Shown piece after piece: positions 35,796 through 45,096 of a DNA stretch of 64,000 nucleotides (positions within the stretch are counted from its first letter, which is position 1; every line of letters starts with the position of its first letter). The stretch comes from Bacillota bacterium (GTDB lineage: Bacteria; Bacillota; UBA4882; UBA8346). The position numbers were made by a program, and so were the translations under genes. The stretch covers positions 117,954-181,953 of the forward strand of contig JAEZCE010000031.1 in assembly GCA_023429995.1 (NCBI GenBank). Reading direction: 5' to 3'. Under the pieces are notes generated by a model. The model did not search any database, was not told the DNA's origin, and worked only from the letters and a program-made list of their open reading frames with translations.

Positions 35796-38402
35796 CTAGA
35801 AGCTTATATTTTGTTCCGGAAAATTTTGATTTCCATCGATTCCAGCGACGACGATGTTGGCAAAAAGATCGGCAATCGTCGGATCAAACTGACTCCCCGA
35901 ACATCGACGAATTTCAATGACCGCTTCCATGACGGTCATTGCATCCTTATATGGTCGGGAGTGAGTCATAACGTCAAAAGCATCAATGATCGCGATTATT
36001 CTCGCCAATTTGGGGATTTCATTACCCTTGCGGCCCATAGGATACCCTTGTCCATCCCAACGTTCATGGTGAGAGAGAATTAAATCAGCAACATGCGACA
36101 ACTCGGGAGTAGACTGGGCTATCCGATAACCAATTTCCGGATGCCTTTTCATTTCCCGCCATTCCTCTTCAGTTAACTGAAGCGGCTTAGTTAAGATATG
36201 ATCCGGTATCCCGATTTTGCCGATATCATGTAATATCGCCAATAATCCTAACTCATCAAGTTCACTCGAAGTTAAACCCATTTCTTGTCCGATTTTGATA
36301 GCGATACTCATGATACGCTGCGCATGCTCTTCCGTCTCATTGCTGCGGGCATATAAAGTTTTTTCCAAAGATGTAATTAATGAGCTCCGGACGCTCTTCC
36401 CCTCCAGTAACTTGCGACGGTACATGATATCCTCAGCGTCCTTTAGAATCATGTGAATATCCGAATTGACCCCTTCTTTGGTTGCGGCGCCAAAAGTAAT
36501 ATTGGGTTGGATAGGATCCTGCGGCAACATTAAAAACTGCTCTTGAATTTGTTGGCAAAGTTCTAGGGCCTTACTTTCAGTTGTTTTGGGCAGTATGATA
36601 ACAAATTCATCCCCGCCCCAACGGGCAACGATTCCCGCCCCTCGGCATACTTTTTCGAGAGTTCCCGAAATAGTCTTCAAAAGTTTATCACCCACTTCAT
36701 GCCCGAAAATATCATTGGTTAATTTCAAGCCGTTTACATCGCCAATAACTAATGATAACGGTAGGAACTCAGGTATATCATAATGTTTTATCTCACGTTC
36801 AAAAAAAGTCCGGTTATATAATCCGGTCAGTTTATCATGAAAACTCAGATAACGGATTTCATTTTCCTGTAACTTTTTTTCAGTAACGTCCCTAAAAACC
36901 AGGACCACTCCAAACACCTTTCCATCCCTATCCCGGATAGGAGCTCCGCTATCTGAAATAAACCGTTTGGCGCCATTTTTTGATACCAAGATGGTATTAT
37001 TGGCCAATTCAATCACCCGTCCTGTAATTAACGCTTTTTGGACCGGATTTTCACAGACTTGGTTTGTTTCTTCATCCACAATATAAAAAACTGAAGATAG
37101 CTGCTGGCCAACGGCTTCTTCAAAGCTCCACCCCGTTAGTTCTTGCGCGATTTCATTAATTAAAGTCACTCTTCCATCGATATCGGTGGTAATAACCCCG
37201 TCGCCGATGGAGTGTAAAGTAACCCTCAGTTGTTCTTTTTCCTGAAAAAGTTCTGTTTCAGCCTTTTTCCGCTCCGTAATATCATGAATAATCGAATACA
37301 ATAAATGTTGCCCGGATATATCGATCGGCCCGCTGTAAACTTCAACGTTTCGGTATTCCCCGTTGGAAAGACGGTGTTGAAAGAAAAAAGGATTCCTGTG
37401 TTCCGACGCAGCCTTTTGCATTTCATCTCGAATCTGTTCCATTGAAAAGGTATTGATATCAGAAATATTCAAGGAACATATTTTCCCCTGGGAATAGCCA
37501 TAATAGCGGCATGCTGCCGGATTGGCGTCAACGATCCGTCCATCGGCGGGATTAATGATCAACATTACCGAATGATTGTTCTCGAATAGGCTGCTATAAC
37601 GTTTTTCGCTTTCCTTTAATTCAGCCATTGTTTTTTGTAATTCTGAAATATCTCTCCGTGATCCAATGATTTGAACAACTTTTCCGTCTTTTAAAACCGA
37701 CGATAACATCGTAGACCAGGTTCGAATGCCGGAAGGAAAAGGTAACATTTCTTCAAATACCATTGAAGATTTAGCTTTGACGCATTCACGGAAATGGGAA
37801 TCGATTTTGTTCCCAAGCTCCAAACCAAAGACCTGTTGCGGAGTTTTCCCATAAACATCTGCTGTCGTTAGACCCGATAGACTTTCATGACTTCTGTTCA
37901 ACCTGCGGTATTTAAACACTCCATGCTCATCAACGTCCATCAGAAACATTAAATCTTGGGTGCTGTTAAAAATCAGTTCATATTCATCCCCGATTTTTTT
38001 GTGCTCTTCCAGTAGTCTTTTTTGCTCGGTGATGTCCTGAATGACAACTGCAAAATAGCCCAGTTCATAGCTAAAGGCATCAATTAAAAGCCATTTCTTT
38101 AAAGAATTAGAATAATAATCGGAACGGATCGACTGGCCCGTAAAAGCAATTTTACCGCAACCACCAACCCAATCCAATGAATCCTCCCCAACCTCCGGTA
38201 TGATTTCCGAGATTTTTTTACCGAGTATATCAATCCCATCCAGGCCGGTCATCCTTTGGAACGCCTGGTTTGCTTCTACAATGATGTAGTCGACCGGTTT
38301 TCCCTGATCCAAAACGACTTTGTGATAGGCAAATCCATCCACCAAATTGTCAACGATTTGTTTATATTTCAGCTCTTGCTGATTTCCCAGGAAGTTTTTC
38401 AT
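35796..38402 (-). CDS. Multi-PAS GGDEF and HD-GYP cyclic-di-GMP signalling protein
   Basis: About 868 residues without a clear membrane segment. Four PAS/PAC modules (e.g. SLFENNHSVMLIINPADGRI; VTLHSIGDGVITTDIDGRVT) are followed by a GGDEF domain with intact WGGDEF. A C-terminal HD-GYP domain carries LHDIGKIGIPD and HHERWDGQGYP. It can in principle both make and degrade cyclic-di-GMP. AAAGAGG 8 nt before the ATG at 38402 supports the start. A lone receiver-domain gene ends 31 bp upstream and may act with it. Confidence 0.95.
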   Translation of the reverse strand: MKNFLGNQQELKYKQIVDNLVDGFAYHKVVLDQGKPVDYIIVEANQAFQRMTGLDGIDILGKKISEIIPEVGEDSLDWVGGCGKIAFTGQSIRSDYYSNSLKKWLLIDAFSYELGYFAVVIQDITEQKRLLEEHKKIGDEYELIFNSTQDLMFLMDVDEHGVFKYRRLNRSHESLSGLTTADVYGKTPQQVFGLELGNKIDSHFRECVKAKSSMVFEEMLPFPSGIRTWSTMLSSVLKDGKVVQIIGSRRDISELQKTMAELKESEKRYSSLFENNHSVMLIINPADGRIVDANPAACRYYGYSQGKICSLNISDINTFSMEQIRDEMQKAASEHRNPFFFQHRLSNGEYRNVEVYSGPIDISGQHLLYSIIHDITERKKAETELFQEKEQLRVTLHSIGDGVITTDIDGRVTLINEIAQELTGWSFEEAVGQQLSSVFYIVDEETNQVCENPVQKALITGRVIELANNTILVSKNGAKRFISDSGAPIRDRDGKVFGVVLVFRDVTEKKLQENEIRYLSFHDKLTGLYNRTFFEREIKHYDIPEFLPLSLVIGDVNGLKLTNDIFGHEVGDKLLKTISGTLEKVCRGAGIVARWGGDEFVIILPKTTESKALELCQQIQEQFLMLPQDPIQPNITFGAATKEGVNSDIHMILKDAEDIMYRRKLLEGKSVRSSLITSLEKTLYARSNETEEHAQRIMSIAIKIGQEMGLTSSELDELGLLAILHDIGKIGIPDHILTKPLQLTEEEWREMKRHPEIGYRIAQSTPELSHVADLILSHHERWDGQGYPMGRKGNEIPKLARIIAIIDAFDVMTHSRPYKDAMTVMEAVIEIRRCSGSQFDPTIADLFANIVVAGIDGNQNFPEQNISF

Positions 38403-38433
38403 GACGGACACCTCTTTAAAACCTATTATTCAA

Positions 38434-38883
38434 TCAAAGTACCGGATACAGCTTCGTATCCGTTAATCGCTCGATGGCATTTAATAGATCACTGATATTA
38501 AAAGGCTTAACCAGAAAATCATCCATCCCTGCATTCATACATTTTTCGCGGCCATTTTCTAAAACATACCCCGTCATTGCCAAGATGGGAATATGCGCTC
38601 CTGTTTCCGCTTCCTTGGCACGGATTCGGGCAGTTGCTTCAAAACCGTTCATTTCGGGCATTTCCAAATCCATCAGTATTAAATCCACTTGATTCCTTTC
38701 TAATATTTCTAAGGCTTTTCTTCCATTTTCCGCCATGAAAAGATGACAATCAGCGGAATCCAAAATAAATCCAATCAGTTCTTGAATCATTACATTGTCT
38801 TCGACAACCAAAATATTTAAATCGAAACTACATTCATTGATATTCCCCGGCGCTACATTTTTCGAAATTGCTTGAGCAGTCAT
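38434..38883 (-). CDS. Stand-alone response-regulator receiver protein
   Basis: About 149 residues. The receiver fold has the acidic pair in ILVVEDNVMIQELIG, the phospho-acceptor Asp in DLILMDLEMPEMNG and the conserved Lys in FLVKPFNISDL. There is no output domain. GGGGGA supports the ATG at 38883 (spacing 9); several in-frame ATGs lie upstream to 38904. It precedes the PAS-GGDEF-HD-GYP gene by 31 bp in the same orientation. Confidence 0.88.
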   Translation of the reverse strand: MTAQAISKNVAPGNINECSFDLNILVVEDNVMIQELIGFILDSADCHLFMAENGRKALEILERNQVDLILMDLEMPEMNGFEATARIRAKEAETGAHIPILAMTGYVLENGREKCMNAGMDDFLVKPFNISDLLNAIERLTDTKLYPVL

Positions 38884-38999
38884 TTTCATCATTCCCCCAT
38901 TCATTTCATAGCTCTATATAAGTTGAAATAAATAATTTGACGTGAAGTTTTTAAATGAGTGAAAAAAATTAGGGTCAATCCAAGACAACTGTTGGTCTA

Positions 39000-39172
39000 G
39001 ACCTCTCTCTGGCTCTCCCCCAATGATGGTAATACAAAGGAGCACATTCATTGGGAGAGTAACCGATGCCTTTGAAGCCTAAATTATTTAGGCGACATCG
39101 GCCAAGGTTACCCTTCCACTTGAATCAACAAATTTTGTTCTGCTTCACAAGGGGAAGGGCAAGGGTTAGGTC
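39000..39172. repeat. 173-bp structured element with terminal inverted repeats (MITE-like or structured RNA)
   Basis: The ends GACCTCTCTCTGGCTCTCCC and (reverse complement) GACCTAACCCTTGCCCTTCC match at ~17 of 22 positions. Inside lie three hairpins. ctctcccccaatga pairs with tcattgggagag (39013-39059). A nested stem runs gtaacc/ggttac, cgatg/catcg, gcctaaat/atttaggc (39059-39111). ccctTCC and CTTG pair with CAAG and GGAAGGG (39111-39160). It lies in a 565-bp gene-free gap between two signalling operons. No ORF is present. Confidence 0.6.
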
Positions 39173-39448
39173 AAATAGACATTTACTTTTCAGCAATAAT
39201 CTTTGATATCACTAAAATTTATTTCAACATATATAAATGAAGAAAAATCATGGCAGCTGCTATTCATATTTCATTATCGCCTGGAATTCTTTACTCAATC
39301 TATGGGGGAATTCTCTACTTTTAGCGGGGAAAAACACCTATTTATGAACCGCTATAGAATGTCATCTTGATAGTATTTCGAGGCTATCTAAAAAAATAAA
39401 CGAATTGACCGTCATCGATAGGAATGAGTGTAAGCTAAAGGATATCCT

Positions 39449-40099
39449 TTAGTCTAATAAAACCAGTTTGTTCTTAATGGCTATCCGTATTAATCCGGCT
39501 GTATCTTTGACACTCAGTTTGATAAGTAAATTCGCCCGGTGTTTATCCACAGTTTTCGGGGAAATGAACAACATCTGAGCGATGGAACTATTGGAATGAC
39601 CTTCGGCAATCAATTGTAAAACCTGAACTTCCCGGGACGAAAGAGTATCAAAAGCATCCAGAGCTTCCGCCTTTTCCTGATAAGTAAGAAAATCATCCAA
39701 AATAAATCTGGAAATTGCCGTGCTCAAAAAAACTTCACCCCTAAAAACCGCCCGGACGGCTAATATCAGTTCCTCGGAAACGGAGTTTTTTAATAGATAG
39801 CCTTTGGCGCCGTATTGAAAACTTCGTTTGATAAATGAGGTATCGGAATACATGGTTAAGATAATAACTCGGGTAGCCAGTTTCAACTCCTTCAACTGTC
39901 GTAAAATCTGAATCCCGTTTAATTTAGGCATACCAACATCTAAAAGAAGAATATCCGGATTCAGCCGTTCCGTTAGTTCCAGAGTTTCTTGTCCATCCGA
40001 AGTTTCTCCGACAACCGCCACATCTTCCTCCTGCTCTAAAAAAGCTTTTAACCCGGCCCTAACCAGATGATGATCTTCCGCTATCAATATCTGAATCAT
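39449..40099 (-). CDS. NarL/FixJ-family response regulator
   Basis: A 216-residue protein. The N-terminal receiver (ILIAEDHHLVRAGLKAFLEQ; Asp in ILLLDVGMPKLNG; Lys in GYLLKNSVSEE) is joined to a C-terminal LuxR helix-turn-helix (LSSREVQVLQLIAEGHSNSS, MLFISPKTVDKHRANLLIKL). The gene starts right at the stop of the upstream kinase, so they are cotranslated. The targets are unknown. Confidence 0.95.
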   Translation of the reverse strand: MIQILIAEDHHLVRAGLKAFLEQEEDVAVVGETSDGQETLELTERLNPDILLLDVGMPKLNGIQILRQLKELKLATRVIILTMYSDTSFIKRSFQYGAKGYLLKNSVSEELILAVRAVFRGEVFLSTAISRFILDDFLTYQEKAEALDAFDTLSSREVQVLQLIAEGHSNSSIAQMLFISPKTVDKHRANLLIKLSVKDTAGLIRIAIKNKLVLLD

Positions 40100-41815
40100 T
40101 TAAACCTCCTCCCAAGGAATAGTCGCCATTAAACATGTTCCCCGACCCGGTTTGGAATGAATGCTCAAAATCCCGCCCAGCATCGTTAATCTTTCCCTCA
40201 TCCCTACAAGGCCCATGCCCTGGATTTCAATTTGAGCCATTACAAAACCCCTGCCGTTATCTTTAACAACGAGGGAAATTTGATGATGCCTGTAACGAAG
40301 CCTAACCTGTACAAAGCTAGCTTGGGCATGCTTCACGATATTGGTAAGCGCCTCTTGCAAAAAGCGATAGAGGCTGATTCGGATCACACTGCTTATTGCC
40401 GGAAGCTCACGGCCTTGGTAGCGGATAGAAAGCCCCACCCTTTTACTAAATTCATAACAAAAATCTTCCAACGTGAGGTTGAGTCCCAAAGCATCCAAAG
40501 CCGGCGGGCGTAAGTCCTGAGCCAAGCGGCGAATTTCTTTAAGGGCTTTATCGCTTAAATCAACGGCTTCACCTATCCTTTGCCGTAATGCATTGGCATC
40601 CGGCGGCAATCCTTTTAAAATCAATTCAATATACATCTTAAGGGCAGTCAGTGCCTGACCGGCTTCATCGTGCAATTCCCTGGAAATCATACGGCGCTCT
40701 TCCTCGAGAGTCGTCATGGTTTGTTGATTCAATTTATGAAGCCGCGCATTGGTCTCTTGTAGCTCCAGTTCCAATTGTTTCTGATAATGGATATCGGTAC
40801 AAGTACCAAGCCAATAAGTTATCTTGCCTTCTTCATCCCGCATCGGAATTCCCCGGCCCAAAAACCAATGATACTCACCATCATAGCGCCTGATGCGGTA
40901 CTCAACTTGATATGAATTTCCGGTACGGAAGGCTTCTCTCCAACATTCCGTCCGTTTTTGAATGTCCTGGGGATGAATCCATTCATTCCATTGTTGGCAT
41001 ATCAGTTTATCAACATGAATGCCTGTATAGTGCTGAAATTGATTGTTGAGATAAAGAAATTTCCCATCCGCATCAATTATCCAGACCAGCTGGGGTAAGG
41101 CTTCAGTCAAAACCCGGAAGCGCTCTTCGCTTTCTTTTTTCGCTCTTTCTAAAGAATCATTGGAACTTGATAATTCAAGTTCAGCCCGCTTGAGTTCGGT
41201 AATATCGTGCCAAACAGTGACTACACCGACTATCTTCTCTCCAATTATCACCGGTCCGGAGGAACTTTCAACGATCCCTTCACTACCATCGGCTTTTTGA
41301 ACCTTAAACCGTAATCCGATCACTTTTTCACCCCGAAGCGCCCGGGGAGTCGGCTGTTCCATAAACGGGCGCGCCCTTTGATCCAGCCATTGACTGGATA
41401 CCCGGCGAATAATGTCTTTTACATTGAGTCCGGTCGGATCAAAACCATAGTGAATGAAGAAGGAGGGATTGGCCCGGAAAACGTTCATTTTGGTATCATA
41501 CAGGATAACCACATCATTTTGGGCGGCAAAAATAGCTTCAAGCTGTGAATGGCTCAATTCTAACTCCACCAAAGCTTGACGAAGGGCTTGATAGGCTGAC
41601 TGGGGCAGGTTGCCTTTTGAATCATTTTCAAAGCGGTTAATTTCCTTCCATTTGTATTCTGCAAGTTCTAACCGGAGTTGGTTAGCCTCGGCGCAGAGCT
41701 TTGAGGTACGCTTTTTCACCAACTCTCGAATCCTCTTCCGGCGGCTGAAAGATTGCTGTTCCATTACTAATTGGATGGTTTTGTGTAGTTTTTGGTACCA
41801 TTTTACAAATTTCAT
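40100..41815 (-). CDS. PAS-domain sensor histidine kinase, NarX/DegS (HisKA_3) type
   Basis: A 571-residue soluble kinase with an N-terminal coiled coil and two PAS domains (LEAIFAAQNDVVILYDTKMN; LTEALPQLVWIIDADGKFLY with its PAC motif). The HisKA_3 phospho-His motif is ISRELHDEAGQALTALKMYI, and the ATPase domain has VKDNGRGF and GMGLVGMRERL. No membrane segment is seen, so it senses a cytoplasmic cue, possibly redox or oxygen. It is the partner of the NarL-type regulator immediately downstream. Confidence 0.94.
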   Translation of the reverse strand: MKFVKWYQKLHKTIQLVMEQQSFSRRKRIRELVKKRTSKLCAEANQLRLELAEYKWKEINRFENDSKGNLPQSAYQALRQALVELELSHSQLEAIFAAQNDVVILYDTKMNVFRANPSFFIHYGFDPTGLNVKDIIRRVSSQWLDQRARPFMEQPTPRALRGEKVIGLRFKVQKADGSEGIVESSSGPVIIGEKIVGVVTVWHDITELKRAELELSSSNDSLERAKKESEERFRVLTEALPQLVWIIDADGKFLYLNNQFQHYTGIHVDKLICQQWNEWIHPQDIQKRTECWREAFRTGNSYQVEYRIRRYDGEYHWFLGRGIPMRDEEGKITYWLGTCTDIHYQKQLELELQETNARLHKLNQQTMTTLEEERRMISRELHDEAGQALTALKMYIELILKGLPPDANALRQRIGEAVDLSDKALKEIRRLAQDLRPPALDALGLNLTLEDFCYEFSKRVGLSIRYQGRELPAISSVIRISLYRFLQEALTNIVKHAQASFVQVRLRYRHHQISLVVKDNGRGFVMAQIEIQGMGLVGMRERLTMLGGILSIHSKPGRGTCLMATIPWEEV

Positions 41816-41894
41816 GAAGGATTCCTCATTTATTCCTCAATTCCCTTAACAATTTCTTTGTATTTCCTAAAAAACCTTCCTTTTCCGAAATATG

Positions 41895-41920
41895 AAAAAA
41901 GAAAGCTAATTTAAGCTTCC
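41895..41920 (-). terminator. Terminator of the molybdenum-cofactor operon
   Basis: On the minus strand GGAAGCT pairs with AGCTTTC (one G-U) around a 6-nt loop and is followed by TTTTTTC. It lies ~80 bp past the xdhC stop. Confidence 0.65.
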
Positions 41921-41999
41921 TTTTTAAAATCTTCAGTTTTCACTTAAAATAAAGTCCACCAATTTTCAAAACGCACCAATAAAAACTTTCAAAAGAATA

Positions 42000-43043
42000 T
42001 CAGTCATAATCCTCAATCATTACTTCCATAACCCCTCCGCAGACCATTCCTTCATCTTCGGCCACATCTCCGGTCATATCGACTGATTTAATTTCATAAG
42101 TTCCTGTCCCAATGATCCGACGGGCTTCACCGATGACAGATGCCTCACTACACCCTCCACCAATACTGCCCACAATTCTTCCGTCAGGATAAACCAGCAT
42201 TTTGGCTCCGGCTCCGCGCGGGACGGAGCCTTGCGTGGACATCACCGTGACCACGGCTTTAGATTCATCATTTTCCTCTCCCAACAGCCGGATAACCTCA
42301 AAATCCATATCCGAACGTCTCCCACAATGGGGTTGTCCCGAATTCGCTTCTTCGGGTAACCGTTTACAGGCGATCAGCTCCGCCATAATGGAAACCGCGA
42401 TTTCTTCAGGAGTCACAGCGCCAATGGCAAGACCAATCGGACTGTGCACCTTTTCAAGCAACTCCCGACTATAGCCCGCCCCTATCAATAGTTCCTTAAG
42501 AGCTCCAACCCTCCGGCGTGAACCGATCATTCCTGTGTAAAAAGGCCGGACCCCTTTTAACAGTTGCTCCAGACAAATTTGATCATGCCGGTGACCCCGG
42601 GTGATGATTACTACATAATCATTATCAGTAATCGTTAGCCTCCGTAACGCTTGGTCAAAGGGAGCGCAAATGACTTGCCTGGCCAGGGGAAAACGGCCGG
42701 TATTGGCGAAGCTGAGGCGATCATCAACAATCGTAACCGAATAACCGACTTTCACGGCAAACTCAACCAGCGGCAAGGCAATATGGCCCCCGCCCAGGAT
42801 AATTAAACGTTCTTCAGGGAAAAAGGGTTCGGTTAAAACCGTTTTCTCTTCATAGGATTCAAGCAAAGGCATTCCCCGCTCCAACCATTGAAAAGCCAAT
42901 CCATCGCCTGGCTTTTCGGGGACAATTTGACGGACCAGATCTTGCTCAATCCGTCCCTGCCTGCCGAGAAATTCAGTTTGGAGAGCAACTTTCCTGCCGC
43001 TTTCCAACAGTTCCAAAATTTCCCTATATATTTCCTTACCCAT
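42000..43043 (-). CDS. xdhC: XdhC/CoxF-family molybdenum hydroxylase maturation protein
   Basis: About 347 residues. A Rossmann domain (RLIILGGGHIALPLVEFAVKV; SVTIVDDRLSFANTGRFP) and the XdhC_CoxI segment (GSVPRGAGAKMLVYPDGR; IVGSIGGGCSEA) are present, here with the Rossmann domain first. XdhC binds sulfurated Moco and inserts it in xanthine-dehydrogenase-type enzymes. AAAGGGG 7-8 nt before the ATG at 43043 sets the start. It is the last gene of the Moco operon. No hydroxylase structural gene is in the window. Confidence 0.88.
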   Translation of the reverse strand: MGKEIYREILELLESGRKVALQTEFLGRQGRIEQDLVRQIVPEKPGDGLAFQWLERGMPLLESYEEKTVLTEPFFPEERLIILGGGHIALPLVEFAVKVGYSVTIVDDRLSFANTGRFPLARQVICAPFDQALRRLTITDNDYVVIITRGHRHDQICLEQLLKGVRPFYTGMIGSRRRVGALKELLIGAGYSRELLEKVHSPIGLAIGAVTPEEIAVSIMAELIACKRLPEEANSGQPHCGRRSDMDFEVIRLLGEENDESKAVVTVMSTQGSVPRGAGAKMLVYPDGRIVGSIGGGCSEASVIGEARRIIGTGTYEIKSVDMTGDVAEDEGMVCGGVMEVMIEDYD

Positions 43044-43098
43044 GAAAAGGCACCCCTTTACGAGTCGGACCTCACTCATCATCATTCAATGAAAACAA

Positions 43099-43548
43099 TC
43101 AACCGCCGAGGTTATCGATTGAATCAACATATAAATCATCTCCCACAGCAATCGTGCCGCCATGAAGGACCTTTGCAAATACACCCTCTCTGGGCATAAT
43201 ACAATCTCCGACTTGTTGATAGATTTCGCAATGAGCATGACACTCCTTGCCAATCTGAGTCATCTCCAGAATAACATCGTTACTGCGTAAAATCGTCCCC
43301 ACTGAAAGTTTTTTAAAATCAATATCCTCCACCAACAGATTTTCACCAAAAGCGCCATCGCTGACTTTTGCGCCTTTAGCCCGAAATTCCCGGACTTTAT
43401 CATAGCAAAGCAAGCTGATTTGGCGGTTCCAATTACCCGCATGCGCATCATTTTCCAAACCATAATTGGTAATAATTTTGCCCTTTATAATATTGATTTT
43501 CGGTGTTCCCCGTTTTTCACTGATGCATACGGCCATGACCTTCCCCAT
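43099..43548 (-). CDS. MOSC-domain protein
   Basis: A 149-residue single MOSC domain. The conserved Cys, taken as the sulfur carrier, is in IGKECHAHCEIYQQVGDC, and NLLVEDIDFKKLSVG is also typical. Stand-alone MOSC proteins handle sulfur or cofactor for molybdoenzymes. It lies between moaA and xdhC, which supports a role in Moco maturation. Confidence 0.9.
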   Translation of the reverse strand: MGKVMAVCISEKRGTPKINIIKGKIITNYGLENDAHAGNWNRQISLLCYDKVREFRAKGAKVSDGAFGENLLVEDIDFKKLSVGTILRSNDVILEMTQIGKECHAHCEIYQQVGDCIMPREGVFAKVLHGGTIAVGDDLYVDSIDNLGG

Positions 43549-43550
43549 GA

Positions 43551-44525
43551 TTAGCCTCCTATTTGAACCATTTTCCTGCCATCGGTTGTCCCGTTCGCCT
43601 CGTCATGAAAATTGTGACGGCGAGGTTTTTGAAAAATCAACTCTTGAAGAGTTTCCTGAAGTTTCTCATCCGTTACGCCTTCTCGAAGTAACGTTTTTAA
43701 ATCGGTTTCTTCCTCGCCATGAAGGCACAATTTTAGTTTCCCTTCCGCAGTGAGCCTTATCCGGTTGCAATTTTCGCAAAACCCTTCGGTTATTGCACTG
43801 ATAAATCCGATGCTGCCTTGAAATCCCGGGAAATTATAGTACCGCGCCGGACCATTTCCGAGGCCGCCAAAGACTCGCCGGGGCTTTCCATACTGTTGGG
43901 TCAGCATCTTAAGCACATACTGGTTTTCGATCGGTGTAAACTTTGCTCCAAGTCCAATCGGCATTAATTCAATGAACCGGACATGGACCGGATAAGCTCT
44001 GGCCATACCGGCCAGATCCATAAGGGATGAGCTGTTTATTTCCTGGATCGGAACACAATTGATTTTTGTCTTTAACCCCAACCGGCATGAGAGTTTGATG
44101 GCGCTCAACACTTTTGAAAATGCATCAACACGGGTTATTTGTAAAAATGTGCCGGCATTCAAAGAATCCAGACTAAAATTGACCCCACCAAGTCCGGCAG
44201 AGGCCAATTCCTCCCCATACATATCAAAAAGCACGCCATTGGTGGTCATGGTAACCTGGTTAATCCCCTGTATCTCCCTGAGCTCCCGGATAAGGAAAAC
44301 AAGATTTTTCCGCAGCAAAGGCTCTCCTCCGGTGACCTTTATTTTGCGAATTCCAAGACCCGAGGCTACCTTGACCAACCGGATGACTTCTTCAAAAGTC
44401 ATGATTTCATGATGGGGCAGGCTAACGATACCGGACTTTGGCATGCAATAAACGCAGCGCAGATTACAGCGGTCCGTCACTGAAATCCGTAAATAATCGA
44501 TTTTTCTGCCAAATTGATCGATCAT
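43551..44525 (-). CDS. moaA: GTP 3',8-cyclase MoaA
   Basis: About 324 residues. The radical-SAM CxxxCxxC motif is in RCNLRCVYCMP. KVTGGEPLLRK is the SAM-binding GGE motif. The C-terminal second 4Fe-4S cluster has Cys residues in FCENCNRIRLTAEGKLKLCL. It makes the first Moco intermediate from GTP together with MoaC. MIDQFGRKIDYLR at 44525 with GAGGGGG 5 nt upstream is the family start; the longer frame to 44597 is not conserved. It normally ends in a GG dipeptide, and here the end is QIGG. Confidence 0.95.
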   Translation of the reverse strand: MIDQFGRKIDYLRISVTDRCNLRCVYCMPKSGIVSLPHHEIMTFEEVIRLVKVASGLGIRKIKVTGGEPLLRKNLVFLIRELREIQGINQVTMTTNGVLFDMYGEELASAGLGGVNFSLDSLNAGTFLQITRVDAFSKVLSAIKLSCRLGLKTKINCVPIQEINSSSLMDLAGMARAYPVHVRFIELMPIGLGAKFTPIENQYVLKMLTQQYGKPRRVFGGLGNGPARYYNFPGFQGSIGFISAITEGFCENCNRIRLTAEGKLKLCLHGEEETDLKTLLREGVTDEKLQETLQELIFQKPRRHNFHDEANGTTDGRKMVQIGG

Positions 44526-44598
44526 CCAATCCCCCTCATCAAAAGCCTTTCCCGTATCATTTTTGATTACGCCCCACGGAATCCATTCGGGCTTCATT

Positions 44599-45078
44599 CT
44601 ATTTTTTAAGGTAATGACCGCTTTTCCCGCCGGTTTTTTCTTGAAGAAAAATCCCGGTTAATTCCATATTTTTATCCATAGCCTTACACATGTCGTAGAT
44701 TGTAAGCAATGCTACCGTCACTCCTGTGAGGGCTTCCATTTCCACTCCGGTTTTTCCAGTGATTTTAACCGTACATATAGCCTCTATCGTACAGGTTTCC
44801 GGATCCAATTGAAAATCCACCACCGCGTTGGTGATGAACAAAGGATGGCATAATGGTATTAAATCGGGAGTGCGCTTGGTCGCCATGATACCGGCTATCC
44901 GGGCGACACCCAAGACATCGCCTTTTGTCACCGTACCGCTTTGAATTGCATCAAAAACAACCTGACTTACAACGATGCTACCTTTGGCAACCGCAATCCG
45001 CTCGGTAGACTCTTTTTCAGTAACATCAACCATTACGGCCTTGCCGTCTTCGTCAAAATGAGTCAAACCATTTTCCAT
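44599..45078 (-). CDS. moaC: Cyclic pyranopterin monophosphate synthase
   Basis: A 159-residue protein, the family length. LTHFDEDGKAVMVDVTEKES is the N-terminus. The active-site segments AGIMATKRTPDLIPLCHPL and KTGVEMEALTGVTVALLTIY, including MCKAMDK, are intact. It converts the MoaA product to cPMP. It sits immediately upstream of moaA in the operon. Confidence 0.97.
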   Translation of the reverse strand: MENGLTHFDEDGKAVMVDVTEKESTERIAVAKGSIVVSQVVFDAIQSGTVTKGDVLGVARIAGIMATKRTPDLIPLCHPLFITNAVVDFQLDPETCTIEAICTVKITGKTGVEMEALTGVTVALLTIYDMCKAMDKNMELTGIFLQEKTGGKSGHYLKK

Positions 45079-45096
45079 GGGATCAGCCTCCGCTCT

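Noticed and set aside
39370..39420. gaggctatctaaaaaaataaacg as a fourth copy of the palindromic element
   Set aside because: Only the first ~15 bases resemble the element end and no complementary arm is present nearby.
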